Source: Campylorhamphus procurvoides (taxonomy: Eukaryota; Chordata; Aves; Passeriformes; Dendrocolaptidae). Taken from it: a stretch of DNA of 64,000 bases. The first letter of the stretch is position 1. Every line of letters begins with the position of its first letter. The DNA is taken from positions 1-64,000 of the forward strand of contig WBMV01007809.1 of assembly GCA_013396655.1 (NCBI GenBank), in the 5' to 3' direction. The notes under the pieces are model-generated. The model ran no database searches. It saw only the letters and a program-made list of their open reading frames with translations, and was not told where the DNA came from. Made by a program: the position numbers and the translations under genes. Below are positions 1-13,000 of the stretch, one piece after another.

Positions 1-1210
1 TATTTGTGTACAAAATAGAACTGTAAACTGCATGGACTGCACCCAGAGATGCATCTCAGCCTTCTTCAAGTGTTGAATGGAGCTCATGGAGGGGAACACA
101 GGTGTTATGCAGGCCAACTTCAATATACCAAAAGTAATCCAATGGAAATAGACTGTATCTATTTTTGGGGGGGAAACACTTTTCATACGAGACAGAAAAG
201 ATGGGCTTGTCAGAAAGGATTAGTTCCAGTGCCCCAGCTCCCTGTGCCTGTCCTGTGGAATTCAAAGCACTAAAACCTGTCATTTTCAACTTCAGAGAGG
301 GCAAACTACACGAACTTTTAATGACCAGGAGTAGTTCAACAATAAATTTAAAACAATATTAAAAATATTGGTAGAATGCACATGTATGACAGAGGCAGAT
401 ATCTTCCATCAAATACAGGTTAAAGGTATTTTCTTACCCAGTGAAGTAATAGCTCACAACGTTCTTATATCTATTTAATGAGAATTAAACAGAAAATAGG
501 GATTTTTAGCATTCTCAGACTGCTCAAAAGGGCCAGAAATGCATCCATAAGGGACTCTAGTTGCTTAGCAGAATTAGTCCCTTAATGTATTCCATATAAA
601 CAGTTTAAAACACTTCTCATTATTTCGTCATCTCTTGTACTTTCAGGAGAAAACCCATTTTTTTTTTTCTTCAGTTCTGGCATGATAAAAGTCATCCTAA
701 AGAACAAATCAGCACAGTAACTGGTGTGTGAGTAATCTTGGCAGAAATAGGCTATGTAGGGACATTTATTTCCAAAATATACCTTGCTCCATTTCACAAA
801 CTAAGAACTAATGTACAGTTGCCATCCTGAACATGGGATTCTTTAGGTAGAAGCCAACATTTGAGAATCTATTATTAATTATCCTTATGCTTGTATTTGA
901 AAAGGTTAGCAGTGGAACCAAACCCCTGAAGACACAAATACACCCACATTCAAACAACAGGCTACACTGCATTTATCCTGAACGAGAATTCCCTTTATTG
1001 CTCCCATGAAGCAGATTGTTAATGGGTAAATCAGCTTTATATCAATTAGCCACCACAGGCTGCAGGTCTCTAATAGTCTAAATGAAATCAGCCAGCTCCT
1101 TTCACTCATTTTCCATTGTGACTCACAGAGCAGTTGGTCACCCCACCCCATGTCATTCAGTGCAGGGTCTCTTGTCAACAAGGAACAACCCATTTCCAAG
1201 CACAAGGAGA
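1..1210. other. Non-coding, intron-like or intergenic sequence
   Basis: AT-rich unique sequence with no supported gene. It contains a short poly-T run near 659-670. The short open frames on both strands lack recognisable domains or codon bias. The right end abuts the 44-bp minisatellite. Confidence 0.6.
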
Positions 1211-1386
1211 GCTAGAAGGTGACTGGATCAGCCAGCACAAATTCACCAAGGAGGGCTAGAAGGTGACTGGATCAGCCTGCACAAATTCACCAAGGAGGAC
1301 TAGAAGGTGACTGGCTCAGCCAGCACAAATTCACCAAGGAGGACTAGAAGGTGACTGGCTCAGCCAGCACAAATTCACCAAGGCAG
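1211..1386. repeat. 44-bp minisatellite, four tandem copies
   Basis: Four head-to-tail copies of a 44-bp unit occupy 1211-1254, 1255-1298, 1299-1342 and 1343-1386. Each begins with (g/a)ctagaaggtgactgg and contains cagcacaaattcaccaagg or a one-base variant. Units 1 and 2 share ggatcag, while units 3 and 4 share ggctcag and begin with actag. This suggests stepwise expansion from two unit types. Only a few substitutions separate neighbouring copies, so the array is fairly young. An open frame runs through part of it, but 44 is not a multiple of three and nothing suggests coding. Confidence 0.93.
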
Positions 1387-1579
1387 GTGCAGCCTAAAAA
1401 GTGCCAAAAAGAAGCATTCACCTTGCTGTCCCCAGAGCCCCTGTGCCCTTCTCTAGGTGTTTTTGTGCCATGGGCTGCTACTGAGGGTGACCCGAGCCCA
1501 GGGACTGGCACCTGCCTGTGCTGCTGTCCCAGAGCTGCAGCTCAGCCCATTCCTTCAGCAGCTCCCAGGAATTTTCAGT

Positions 1580-1985
1580 GAGTGCATCTCGTTGTTAATG
1601 CAGACATCCTCCAGCCCTGGCATCACTGTGTACCCCTGGGAGTTGACAGCAGTGATGAGCCATCAGTTTGTGTCACTGATCACAGCCTTTTCAGTGTAGC
1701 AGCCCAGACAGTTCCCATTCACTTTCTCATCCACTCATCAAATCCATGTCTCACCAATTTGGCTCCAAAAGCAATGTGGGAAACCATGCCAAAGGCCTTG
1801 CTGAAGGCCAGGTAAACAACACACATTGTTCTCCCCTTGTCAAAACACCACTCAATCCATTACAGAAGGAAATGGGGTTGGTCAGGCAAGACATGCCCTT
1901 GATAAACCCAGGCTGGCTTGTCCCAAATGCCTTTTCCTTTGTGTTCCTGGAAATGTTCATCCCACTGCTTCTTCACTACTGTAAA
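1580..1985 (-). mobile_element. CR1 LINE fragment, reverse-transcriptase region of ORF2 (decayed)
   Basis: On the minus strand, broken frames read like the CR1 ORF2 reverse transcriptase. First comes GTSQPGFIKGMSCLTNPISF, resembling the CR1 block before motif A. Then, in another frame, comes VVYLAFSKAFGMVSH, followed by KLVRHGFDE. The family pattern at motif A is VVYLDFSKAFD, so both acidic positions are changed here (D to A and D to G). A weaker match (INNEMHSLKI, resembling the FINDLDEG..STLSKF block) continues to about 1580. At least one frameshift and in-frame stops make it a dead fragment. Ends are approximate, and the stretch 1390-1580 could be further decayed CR1. Confidence 0.85.
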
Positions 1986-4900
1986 AGCAACACAGATTAT
2001 GCTGCTTTGATTTTTAGTTTTTTTGTTTTGCTTTTTCATTGTAAATTCTACATAATGCCTGCATCCATGGTGGTCACTGCGTCCATATCTGACAATAAAT
2101 AATAACTCAGCCTCATCTATCCACTGACAGGGGATTATGTGTTTTTCCTCTGTGAAAAACTACAATATTGATGGAGTCACAAACACATTACTTGTGTCAG
2201 AGTAAGTTTCTTTGTTTGTTTTTTTTAGCAAAGTTGTTGTTTCATCATATAAGAACATCTGACTGCACTTTTTAAAATATTTTGAAATAGCCCTGACCAG
2301 CAGTGCTGCAAAGAAACACCCTTTGAACAGCTTCAGAAAAATCTCTGTGCAGATTTATACAAAGCTCAAAATTCAGCAGGAATCTGTTCAACCTGGTTGA
2401 GAGAAGAACTGAGTTCTGCAGCTTAAGACTCGAGGCTATCAGCTGAAACTGAGCTTTAATTAAAATGGATTTGATAATGCACAGCACACTTTGGGACAGC
2501 TTCAAAGCCCATTTCAGAGAGCTGATGTGATGTGCCAGCTTTAAAGGCAAGTGGCAGCACTGTAAAGACACTCAAGTTTTCAAATGATGCTTAAAAACAG
2601 GGATGAATTCTGGGTTAACCAACAGTGTGAGCATCTTCTAAACAAAATACTGTGGAGTGCCTAGAACTTTGCTTGGTCCAGTTTTGGGGCTGTTGGAGGA
2701 AAGGCTTAACTCTGGGTTTAGGGTTTATTTTTGCTATTTGGAAGCTTTTGATAGTTTGGCCTCCTTACACCTAAGGGTCACACAATCACAGATGGACTTT
2801 TTGGTTAAAGACAGAGGCAGAAAATAAATAGGAAATGTTATAGGAAGAAACAGACAAATTATCCTGCTCACTTCAAAGCTGAGGAAGAATCTTCCTCAAT
2901 TTCTCAGCTCCAAACTCAGGTTATAGGATATATTGGCAGTGAAATGCTGGTGGGTTTATTTTCATTCCCTCTTAAGACAGGAAGAAATCTCAAACCTGCA
3001 TTCATAAAAAGATTTCCTTACTATTTTCTTTTCTTAAGATTTCAGAAAGTATCAGTTTTCTAGCTTTAATCAGTATAACTGGGAGGAACAGCTCTATTAA
3101 GAGCAACTGTGAGATTTCCAAGCTTTCATGTACATATTTATATTTAAAACAAAAAAAACCCACCAATGTGTGATCTGATGCAAGAGTCTGACTCACCAGA
3201 CTCCACTAGAAGTTCCAGGAAAGCAACCAGCACAAAATAAAGAGCTTTTAAGTTAACTGACCTTCCCTGTGTGGGTTAGTAGGTGTGGTACTATTACAAG
3301 AGATCTGAAACTAAATTTCAAAGAGACAAAAAGCACGGTCTCACACAAATTTTGCACCCTTAATCTGTAACCTGTAACCCTGAGCCAGGTTTTCAAGTCA
3401 CTCCAGAAACAGGAGTGCCCCTCTTGCTCATTCCTTCAGTTTCTCACAGGTCATACACACAAACCAAGGCTATTCACTCCTTATTTCATTGAGCTCACTT
3501 AGCTGAACCTGGGCAAAATAAAAAAAAAACCACTATTTTTTTGTTTGGGGGACTTTTTTTGTCTCCAGAAGAACTGCAAACATAATTGAAGAAATTTCCC
3601 AAGTACAGCTATGCAAGAATTTGGAGGGGAAGGGGGAGCACAGATTTTCCAGGTCAGCATTTCTTTCTACCTGCAGGCTTTGCTTCAGCCTGACCTTCCC
3701 TGCAAACCTGCCAAGATCTGCTATTTCTGCTCAGTGCTAGATTGCTTCATTCCTCTGGTCTGACCATCCACACAGCCCTGCAAGTTGTTTCCCCACCTAT
3801 TTAGATAAAAAAATAAGGCTGCAGAAAAGATGAGAACAGGCATGCTTTGAAATGCACGGTGTATCTGGCAATTTCTAATTTTTGCAACTATCAGCAAATG
3901 ACCATAATCTCGGGTTTTAACTTTCAAAGCAGGGACAGCAAGGAGGAAATCAGAAATAGTCTTCACTTGTGCATAAGAGGCCAGCTGCAAGCCTACAAGA
4001 AATTGGAACTAAATAAATAGGTTACTAAGTACAGCCACAGGCTGGTCACATACACACCATTATCTGAAACCACAGCCATGAACAATTGTCCAATCCTACC
4101 CTGCCAAAACCCCTGACTTCACAAAGGGTTTTTAATTCCAAAACCATGGCCATGTTATGCTCTAGCATTTCTGGTTATCTGTTCCAAACACACACATCCC
4201 TGATCCTACAGACCAGCTAAATTGCATCCAAACTTTGCCACCCTACAGAATGCTGCAGTAAAACACACTTTTGATCACACTCCAAAGTCTCCATCACCAT
4301 CTGACAGTCTGATCACCCAAAAACCCCAACTTTCACTCAGTTAACCCTTTGTCCCACTTAATCTCTCATTCATTCCATGTAGGTACATCTCATCCAGTCC
4401 ATTTAGGTGAAAACTATATTCAGCAGGAGACTTGGCAGGTAATTTGGATTTTGCTGAAGCTCTGCAAGTCGTGACCTTCATCCTGTGTTAATGAAGGTTT
4501 TCATCATTGAAGAGAGAACTCTCTGCCTTGGAGAGCTGAAGTGTTTTATAACTTTCATTAAGCTTTGTGTATGAAATTCTGGCTCCTTCAGAGTCCAGGG
4601 AAGGTTTCCACTAATGCTGAGGCAATGCAAAGTTGTGCAGCACTCCCTTCCAGTCACTGGAGAGTTAAATACATGTTACAAAAGTGCATGAGCAGACCAT
4701 CACAGCAGCCTTTTTTAAACCACACTCCACACAGGTTAGGCTACTGCTTTAAAATACAGAACAATTAGTCACAAAAACCCTCAAAACAAACAACAAACAA
4801 ACCCAAAACAAAACAAAAACCAACTAAACAAAAAAAAACCATTAAAAGTACTCCTGAGGCTGTATTTTATTTTCTTATCGCATCAAGCAGCTTTGGCATC

Positions 4901-5218
4901 CATAAATAAGTTACCATCCATTGTAAATCACAGCTATTCTGGTCACAAAACTCAAAATCCTCTGAGATTTTAGACATGCCTGCTTTTTATGGTCTTGATG
5001 ATGAAGGTTGTTGTCTTCCAGTAAAACCACTGAGTTCATGAGTTTTGTGAGATGTTTTAGAGGAAACAAATGCATTCATTAGGACTCAGAAAATCAGCAG
5101 GTCCTTTGTATTAGGCACCAACCCCAGCCAAACATTTATCTGGGTAATGAAACAAGCACTTCAGTCAAAGCCAACAGTGTCATTCACACACTACCCGAAG
5201 GCTACTGTTCTTAGAACT
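1986..5218. other. Non-coding sequence without a recognised element
   Basis: AT-rich unique sequence. It holds G/T-rich low complexity near 2010-2040, 2205-2228 and 3520-3565, and an A/C-rich tract at about 4771-4841. I see no gene, RNA or transposon here. Confidence 0.55.
4771..4841. repeat. A/C-rich low-complexity tract
   Basis: About 70 bases composed almost only of A and C (caaaacaaac, aacaaaacaaaaacc patterns). Similar plus-strand tracts recur at 9838-9895, 16440-16552, 23413-23455, 39900-39955, 44666-44693 and 45330-45362. Confidence 0.8.
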
Positions 5219-5274
5219 CAATTTATTGCTCATAGTATTTAAGGAAATTATTTAATAGAATAAAATTGGAAAAA
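5219..5274 (+). repeat. Left copy of a 57-bp inverted repeat pair
   Basis: Begins caatttattgctcatagtat and ends in an A-rich run. Its reverse complement recurs at about 6619-6676 with two substitutions and one single-base indel over about 55 bases. The copy carries aataaa about six bases before the poly-A run, like a polyadenylated 3' end. Two readings are possible. It may be the left terminal inverted repeat of a 1458-bp non-autonomous DNA transposon. Alternatively, it may be one of two short retroposed 3' ends inserted in opposite orientations. No target-site duplication is evident. Confidence 0.75.
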
Positions 5275-6618
5275 AAAAGAAAAAAGAAATTCCAATCTCC
5301 CAGAAGAATATGATTAAATTAGAAAAGTATTCAGATGACAATTATTTGGATCATCCTGAAGATCAGAGAGGTGCTTTCTGATGCCTGAAAAAAAATCCAC
5401 CCTGTCTGTAGGATTAGTCAGAATATTCAGCAGAAATTAATAACTCCTGGATTTTGTTATCAAAGACAGTGCTGTCATCAATTTACAAGCTGATATGCAA
5501 AGAACACATTTGTTATAAAACAACAGGAGGAAAAACATGTGTGTTTGTGTGTGAGAGAGAGGGGAGATTACACAGCCAATTTCTGCTGTTAACTAAAAGC
5601 CTTTATGGAATAAAACATTAAAAGAAGGAATTCCAACAGGGAGGGGAACGTTGTTTTAAGACCTGCATTGGGAAAGGGTAATACATGAGCTATTCTCCAG
5701 TAGCATTTGGATCATGAAATACAATTGAGGACTGTGTGGAATTCCCAAAGCAGGGCATGCAGAGGGCTGGTAAGATCAATATAACATTCCATACAGCCAG
5801 TCATAAAAACTGGCCCTGTTTATCTCCAACTTTTCTTTCCACAGAAATACACGTGAACAGGTAAGATTTGACTCCCACAATTTCCTCGCTCATGAGGAGC
5901 TACTGTGTTTCTTCCAAATTCAGATGACCCAACGTTATCCTAAATCACACTGTGCCCAGAATACACCATTGGATCACTTTCTCCCCAGGTTTCTGTGGAT
6001 CAATACACAGGCACAAGTCGGAATCAATAAGTGAACTCTCTAGAACAGGAACCACCTCTCAGGGCTGTTTTCCTGCCCGGGTATCTGGGACTAGTTTTTG
6101 GGCAGGTGGAATCAGAAGACTGTACTGGCACACATTTAAATGCCAGGCTAGTGAGGAAAATCTGCACAAGGACATGAATGAGACCAGTAATTTAACCAGT
6201 AAAGATAAATGGTGTGTCTGAGGGAGCTGCTGTGGCAATCTCTGCCCCAGGTGTACAAGGCACACAGTGAGGAATGAAGGGGTGATTGTTTGTTTTGAGA
6301 GGGTTTGGATGGGGTTTTTATGCTGTTGCTTCGGTTTTTTTGCTTTTCCAATAATACTTACTTATCAAAGCACAGCAGTGAGAAGGAACCAGCAATACAA
6401 GTGAGAGACCCGAGTGGGTGACAGGGTTTGTGGCTGCTGCTTTTCCTTCCCTCCCCTTCAGCCTCATTTGTGCTGAGCATTCAGTTTTGGGGTACCTGCC
6501 CCTGCATCACACTGACTCCCCACCTAAAAGTCCAGTTTGACTTTCAATCACCAGCCTTGCCAAGGGTAAGAGAGACACCAGTTATCTTTGTACGGTGACT
6601 CAGGAATATTGAAAAGTA
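5275..6618. other. Sequence between the 57-bp inverted copies
   Basis: About 1.34 kb of unremarkable AT-rich DNA. It holds a GT/GA-rich stretch at about 5538-5567, a splice-bounded 16-nt candidate at 5845-5860 and a G/T-rich patch at about 6277-6345. No transposase-like reading frame was seen; the longest frames, of 67 to 89 codons, look random. Confidence 0.5.
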
Positions 6619-6676
6619 TTTTTTTCAATTTTTATTCTATTAAATAATTTCCTGAAATACCATGAGCAATAAATTG
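6619..6676 (-). repeat. Right copy of the 57-bp inverted repeat pair
   Basis: Reads as the reverse complement of 5219-5274 at about 95 percent identity. It ends catgagcaataaattg on the plus strand. On the minus strand it also carries aataaa followed closely by an A-rich run. Beyond both copies, the outer and inner flanks show no clear further similarity. Confidence 0.75.
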
Positions 6677-7073
6677 ATCTCTTCCACTGCAGCAGTGGGA
6701 AGTGCCAGCTCCACTGCTGGATCCTGCTTTGGCTTCTTGCACTAAACAGCTCAGTGCTCAGAACCCCCCACCACTGAAGTTGGAGAAGGGCTGTTTTCTT
6801 TTCCAGGTCATCCTTCTTGACAGGGCTGCCCTAAGACCTAGAACATACCTTCTAGTAAATCCTCACTTTGGAATATAATTGACTTATTGTCAATAATGAG
6901 GCTGCAAGTCAATAACGTTATGCAAGCAACATAACCCTGAAGAAATAGCAGATCTCTCCCAAAGAAGATTTGTGCTGCAGACAAGATATAGAAATGGGAA
7001 GTATTTCTTACTATTTGTCAATTCCAGCCTTGCTACTTATTTTTACCCAAAGTACAAAGTTGTAGGATTATAG

Positions 7074-7097
7074 AAAAAAAATAAAATAAAATAAAAA
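7074..7097. repeat. (AAAAT)n-like microsatellite
   Basis: Poly-A followed by three imperfect aaaat repeats. Confidence 0.8.
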
Positions 7098-10000
7098 TCC
7101 ACTACAACACAATCAATGTGCAAAACCAGGGATCCCCCAGCAGGTGAAGATGCCTGAAATAGTTTGAATCTCACATTTTGGCAGGGCAGGAAATGCCATT
7201 TCCCCACCTCTTGTGCCCTTCCTGCATATCCCAGCTATTCAGTGCAAGGTGGGGATTGTCTGTTCTGTGTTTATCTCCAAAGGTGCCCAGCACAAGGTTT
7301 TTAGTGCTTAATCAAAACTGATTTCTTGGGCAAGGGAGAACGAAGGGTACAGTCCTGGATCAGTACAGTACCTTGTACACAGATCAGCAACCCAAAGTTG
7401 GGATGCTTAGATGACATAGTGGAGTCTTGAATCAGCAGTGTCAATGATATTTGAACATCATAAGCACTGTTTTAAATTTTAACATGTAGAAAGCAGCTAG
7501 AAAGAATTTTTAGGTTTTTTAAAATCATCCTAATCACTGTCTGGCTTTTTTTTAATAATTATTCAATGGATGAAACCTGAAGTCTTTTACAATGTATTTC
7601 ATTCCCATAAAGGGATCAATAAACCATAATTATACCTGTAATATCTTTGGCCAGATTGTTTGACACCTGAACATGCACTGTGCTGTTTTAAGATTTGGTG
7701 GGGAATGAGTGGGAAGACCAAATGCCTGGCTTTTTAAAAAAATTATTTATTATTATTTTTTAATTTAGTTTGTCACAGAAAGCCCCATGATTGATTGGGA
7801 ATTACTAACGTGACATCAAGCTGACTGTAATACACTCCTTTTCCAGAGATGTCATGTTTATTGCCTCGAGTGAGCTGCATCAAATTGAAAGTCCAAAAAA
7901 AATTATGTGCAAACGTTCCTGTGGGCACAATTTTTCACCCACCCTTTTCCAAGGCCCTGACATGCAATTAAAATAGCATCACATAAATAGATGGGGAAAG
8001 TTGGAGAATATTTTAATTCCACAGAGAAGAGCAACTTGGACAATACAGTAAATTACTTTTTATTAGCCTTCTGTTTTGTGCTATCATCTTTGTGTAGGGG
8101 ACTGTGCTGAAGGAAAACACAAATCCATGAAGTTTGGTGACAGGAACTATCTCACTTTTGTTTTCTGACAGCTGAAGAAAAAAAAATAAATTTTTTTCAG
8201 AAACTCCAATTTATGTTGTTCTATCAAATGCAATAAATAAAACCATTCCTTTTGATGCCAAAGAGCGTCAGGTTTGATTTTTAGTTCACCTTTACTTTGC
8301 TCCAGTAACTATAAGAGAGAAGTCTAAACTAAGCTCCATGCAAAGTTCCAGCCTTCCCCAAGAAGGTTTAAACAGGAAAGATTTTTCAAAATGTGTAACA
8401 TGTTGAAATGATAACATAATAATATGAAGATAAAGGCTCCTGTTCAAACTCAAAAAGACGTATTTTCTCCCTTTTTGCATTGCAAAGTAAAGCAAGAGTG
8501 CAAGAGATGCTGTGATCTGTCTCAGACTGACAATAACTCAGAAGAGAGTCTGAACTTGCAAGAAATCAGTTTGCAGGTTATTCTAAATTCACCCTAGGAT
8601 CTTTTAACACATTAAGGAAGTGACTAACCCTGCTGGAAAAAATACTCCTATTTTTCTCACTTGCACATGTGGCTCATGAGAGACACCAGGATGTCAGGAC
8701 CCAAGATGATGCACAGCTCAAAAGCTGCTGCAGCCCCCACTTTCTTGTTACTCCCAAATTTAAGTTCATCGAGTGCAGGAACTTGTCTCCTACAATAGGA
8801 ATTCAGCATTCAGCACTCAGGTCAATTTTTCTGGCATCTGCTTTAATCAGTCAGGCCAGCAGATCTCTAGACACTCATCCTGGGTCATGCAGTTCCCTCT
8901 TATTCAAAGCTGATTTCTATGAGATCATCTTGGGAAAAAGCAAAAAAAATTCCATATAGAGCATTCAGGGCACCAATTTCCCTTCTAATGGTGGTGGGTT
9001 TGCTTGTAACTACAGCAGAGCACTTTTAATGTCTTTTTTGGATAAAACTGGCAGCAGGAGTACCATGCAAGCCTTTTGTTAAATTAAAGCAGCTTCCGCC
9101 ATTCTCTGCCTGCAAGTTGCACTCTGCCCTTCCCAGGAAAAAGGCCAGGTAAGGTGATTAAGTCAGTCTTTATAATACATGAATTGCAGCTTCTGATATA
9201 ACCCCCCAGCTGTTCACGCCAAAGGCAAAGGCTAACACTTAATGGCTGCTTTCAAAGACTTTAGTTAAAATATATATGTATATAAATTACAGCTCCTAAA
9301 GGATATAGGCAATGATAAAGCAAATAATTGAGCTAAACTACTGCATTATTTATGAGCTGAAGCTTTATATCACTGCAGCAAACTCCAAGAAAATGCAGTA
9401 TTTAGTTGCCTAGCAAAGGGCTTTAGGTCTCACTGGGGTCTGTAAGGAGGCAAAACCAACTTTTCTACCCGAGGCAGGCACGAGTGAGCAAAACCACCCT
9501 TTAGAGCCCATTTTTATTGTCATATGAGAGCAGGAATGTCTCTGCTCAGCAAAGTGTGCTCCTAGGGGAAGGGCACAACCTTCTTTAATTTCCTCCTTTA
9601 TTCCAATTTCTAGGTAATGACTATCAGAAAGCATTTAAAAGCAAAATACCACACACAGGTATGGCAACCCCATAGATGCTTTTTAACACTTGTGCATAAT
9701 TAATTCTGGGTTTTCCTGCACAGGCCAACACTGAATAGGTGCTCAAGAGATGTGAGCTGGTTGGAAATTTATACATCTATTTCTTTCAGTTTTTGTGGTC
9801 AAACCAAACCCCCACAAAGCAGAGCAGCTCACCCCACTAAAAAAAGCCCCAAAACAAATCAAAACCAACCAAACAAAAACCCCAATCTGTTTTGGACTTC
9901 TTCCATTTTACCACTGAAAGAAAAGATTACAAAGACTATCTTGTATTTACTATTAAGCTGGGGGGAAAGGAGAAACTGAAGGATACTGTAAAAAAATCTG

Positions 10001-13000
10001 TGTTTGATTTATAGACATCTGGAGACAAGTGAAAATGGTCATTTTGGGAAACGGCCAACACACCAGCTACAAGGCATAAATTATGATGGTTGTTATGGAA
10101 TAAGCTGGCACAATAAAAGCACACAAGCCAAATCAATATACGCATGCTTAAAGAGTGAAACCTCACTTTTTTCCCCCCCCCAAAGTTTCTGGTTGCAAGG
10201 CCACACTATTTTTAAAATAGTCTACAAAACCAGCAGGCTGAAGTCTTGATGGATTACAAGAGCAGCACTAATGTGTCAAAGCAAGTCCACTATCCCAATA
10301 TCCTGCCTTAGACATTTGCCATTCATCCCCGTTTGCTTCTGGTCACCTTCCCTCCCTGCCAACATGACACAGCCAAGAAACCTTCAGCATTCTCTTCATT
10401 ACTCAGTTTTCCGTAGAATGATTTGCACTTTGAACATCCTTTTTAGGATAACATTTTATATCTGTTTTTTTAAGCCACCTTTCTCAGACCACAGCATTAC
10501 ATTCCTTGAAATCTGATGCTCTGACACACCTCAGCCACTAATTAGCTGTCAAGCTATCTAAGATGCAGATTAAAACATATTTGAAAAGAATATTGGCAGA
10601 AATACTTTGTCATGGACTCTCCCACCAAGAACAAGTCTAAAATCCCAGCTCTGAGTAATGACAAGACACAGAATATTATTAGCAGGAATAGTTCTATAAG
10701 TATTTTCATTAGAAATAGGCGAGTCTGCTCATCATCTGGAACACATTTTACTCATTATATAACTAAATCACTAGGTAAGGAAGAATTGAAGGATCCATTC
10801 TATGCTGGGAGCAGGGGTGGCACCAGCCCATTCATTTCAATCCTGGAAACAGAATTCCCAGCAATTTGGGTGAGGTTCACTTGGAGCAAAAGCGACAGAT
10901 ACGAGCCCCAGTCTCTCTCTTATGTGGAGAAGGTCACTCGTGCATGTCATTCTCACCTTCTGCATATAAATCCATTCTCACCCTGCTTCTTTAATTCCAA
11001 GGATTATGGAAAAAAAATAAATCCATAGGCAACAAACACAACAACAACCAAACTAAAAATCCCCCACAAAATAAGCTTAAAATCTACTTTAATGAATTCT
11101 CAGATCTGAAAAGCAGCCTGCAAGGTTTGCAGAACCTGAAACTCCATGAGATTTAAACCATTGCTGAAAATGAATTAGCTTAATTTATGGTGTGCTGTGT
11201 GGCCAGCATCCTAATTAAACAGCAGCTTCCTACAGTCCCAGTGAAGAACAAAGCACAGCAGGTGATCTTAGGTCACAGCCCACATTTAAATATGTGCCCC
11301 CACAGCTTTTTTAGATATGCTGAGTTTTAAGAAGTCACTTGAGAGTGGGGGAAAATGGCTATTGATAAAAAAAAAAAATAAATTTTATCATGTTCATTGC
11401 CCAGAAGGCTTTTGACAGACCCCAAAATCGCATCTAAAGAATTAAAACATTTTTAAAGGAAGAAGAAAAGGTCACTGTCCCCAGGCTTTTGTTTTCACCT
11501 TTTTGACTTTGAAGGGCTGGTTTACAATTACACAATTGCCTCTTTAGTAATTCCTATGGATACTTCTCAACCAAAGGATCATTTTGAACTAAAGAGTGTA
11601 ATTGTAAATCAGTATTACTTCTTTTGATGGAAGAACGAATGAAACGTTCTAAAAAGTTCTGAGGTGGAATTTTACCCCCAGTTAACCCACGTGGGGTGAC
11701 TTTCATTTTGAAAAACTGCCTTTGTGTTTCTGAGAAATAATTTGATTTAGGCTGGAGAACTAAATCAGTGTCATCAGTTGAATTCCAGTCCAGACCTACA
11801 AAAGCTTGGCTGGTTTCTTATCATGAGAACTACCAATAACTCAAAATTCCCTTCTAATACCATTCCTCACACCCCTCTCCCACATCACATCTTACAAACT
11901 ACACATCCCCTGGTATTTGAACCCTTGTTATGAGAAGAATCCTTGAAGTTCTAACAGCACCAGTTACATCAAATATCCTTCCCCTGGTAAGTATTTCAGA
12001 TTTTTCTCAGTATTTTTCCCAAGAGCAACTCTGAGTTGCCACCTTTATCAACAGACCCCTGGATTATCTCAGCCAGACCTTCTAAGCTTTATTCCTTCAT
12101 CAATTCCTCCTCATTAAAGTGGGAATTACTGATTCTAAGTGTGTATTCAATACAACCAAGCAAGGGAAAGGGTGTTTCAGGAATTTGTGTTGAGCTTCTG
12201 GAAGGATGAGGAGGAAAGTTTACACGCTTTGTATATTTATTTTGCAAATACTCATTATTTACAACCCGCAGGAGGGCATTTGACATTGGCCTTTATATTT
12301 ATCTGGAAACATTTTCACATCTATCTGAAGGCAGTGAGAAGGTTTTGGAGCTTTGTAATGTGTCAAAGAGATGCGTTACTGATAAGATAACCCAAGAGCA
12401 TTACAATTCATATTTGTTTTACCAATACAGCACCAGTTTAAATGGAAAATTCTTCTCTTGTCTCCTTCCATCATTTTTATGGAGTTGGAGAATTGAAAAG
12501 GGTCCTAAACAATGGTATTTATGACTGCCAAAGAAAACATGGGTTGCTGTAGGAGAACCCACTGTTTCAATTTTGACATTGGACTTGAAAAAGAATGGTT
12601 TGAGTTGAAACATGTCTGGTTTATATTCTGCTTGCTGAATGAATGCCTCATCATTTTCTCTGCTAGAGCGGTTAAAAGTGAATTATTCCTCAGAGTAGAC
12701 TCAAAATAAAATATCAAGCTCAGCTCCATTTGAAATAAAAGATATCAAGTGCAGGACTTGGGGTGAAAAAAAAAGAAAACCATGTTAGTGCCTCTTAAGT
12801 AGCCTTTTACACAATCATCAGTGATAAAAATAGCAGGGATTAGAATACAGAAAGTGTCAAAGAAACTCCTGGAAAACTCCCAAGGAGCAGCAGCAGTGCA
12901 GTTCTCACTACAGGATGCAAAAATAGGTCAAAATAAAAACCCAAACATGAACATATTTTGCTCTTAAGATACAGAATTTTTGCTGGCTCCAAGGGTCTTA

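Noticed and set aside
10612..11028. 138-codon plus-strand open frame
   Set aside because: Random-looking composition, no domain, ends in an A-rich tract.
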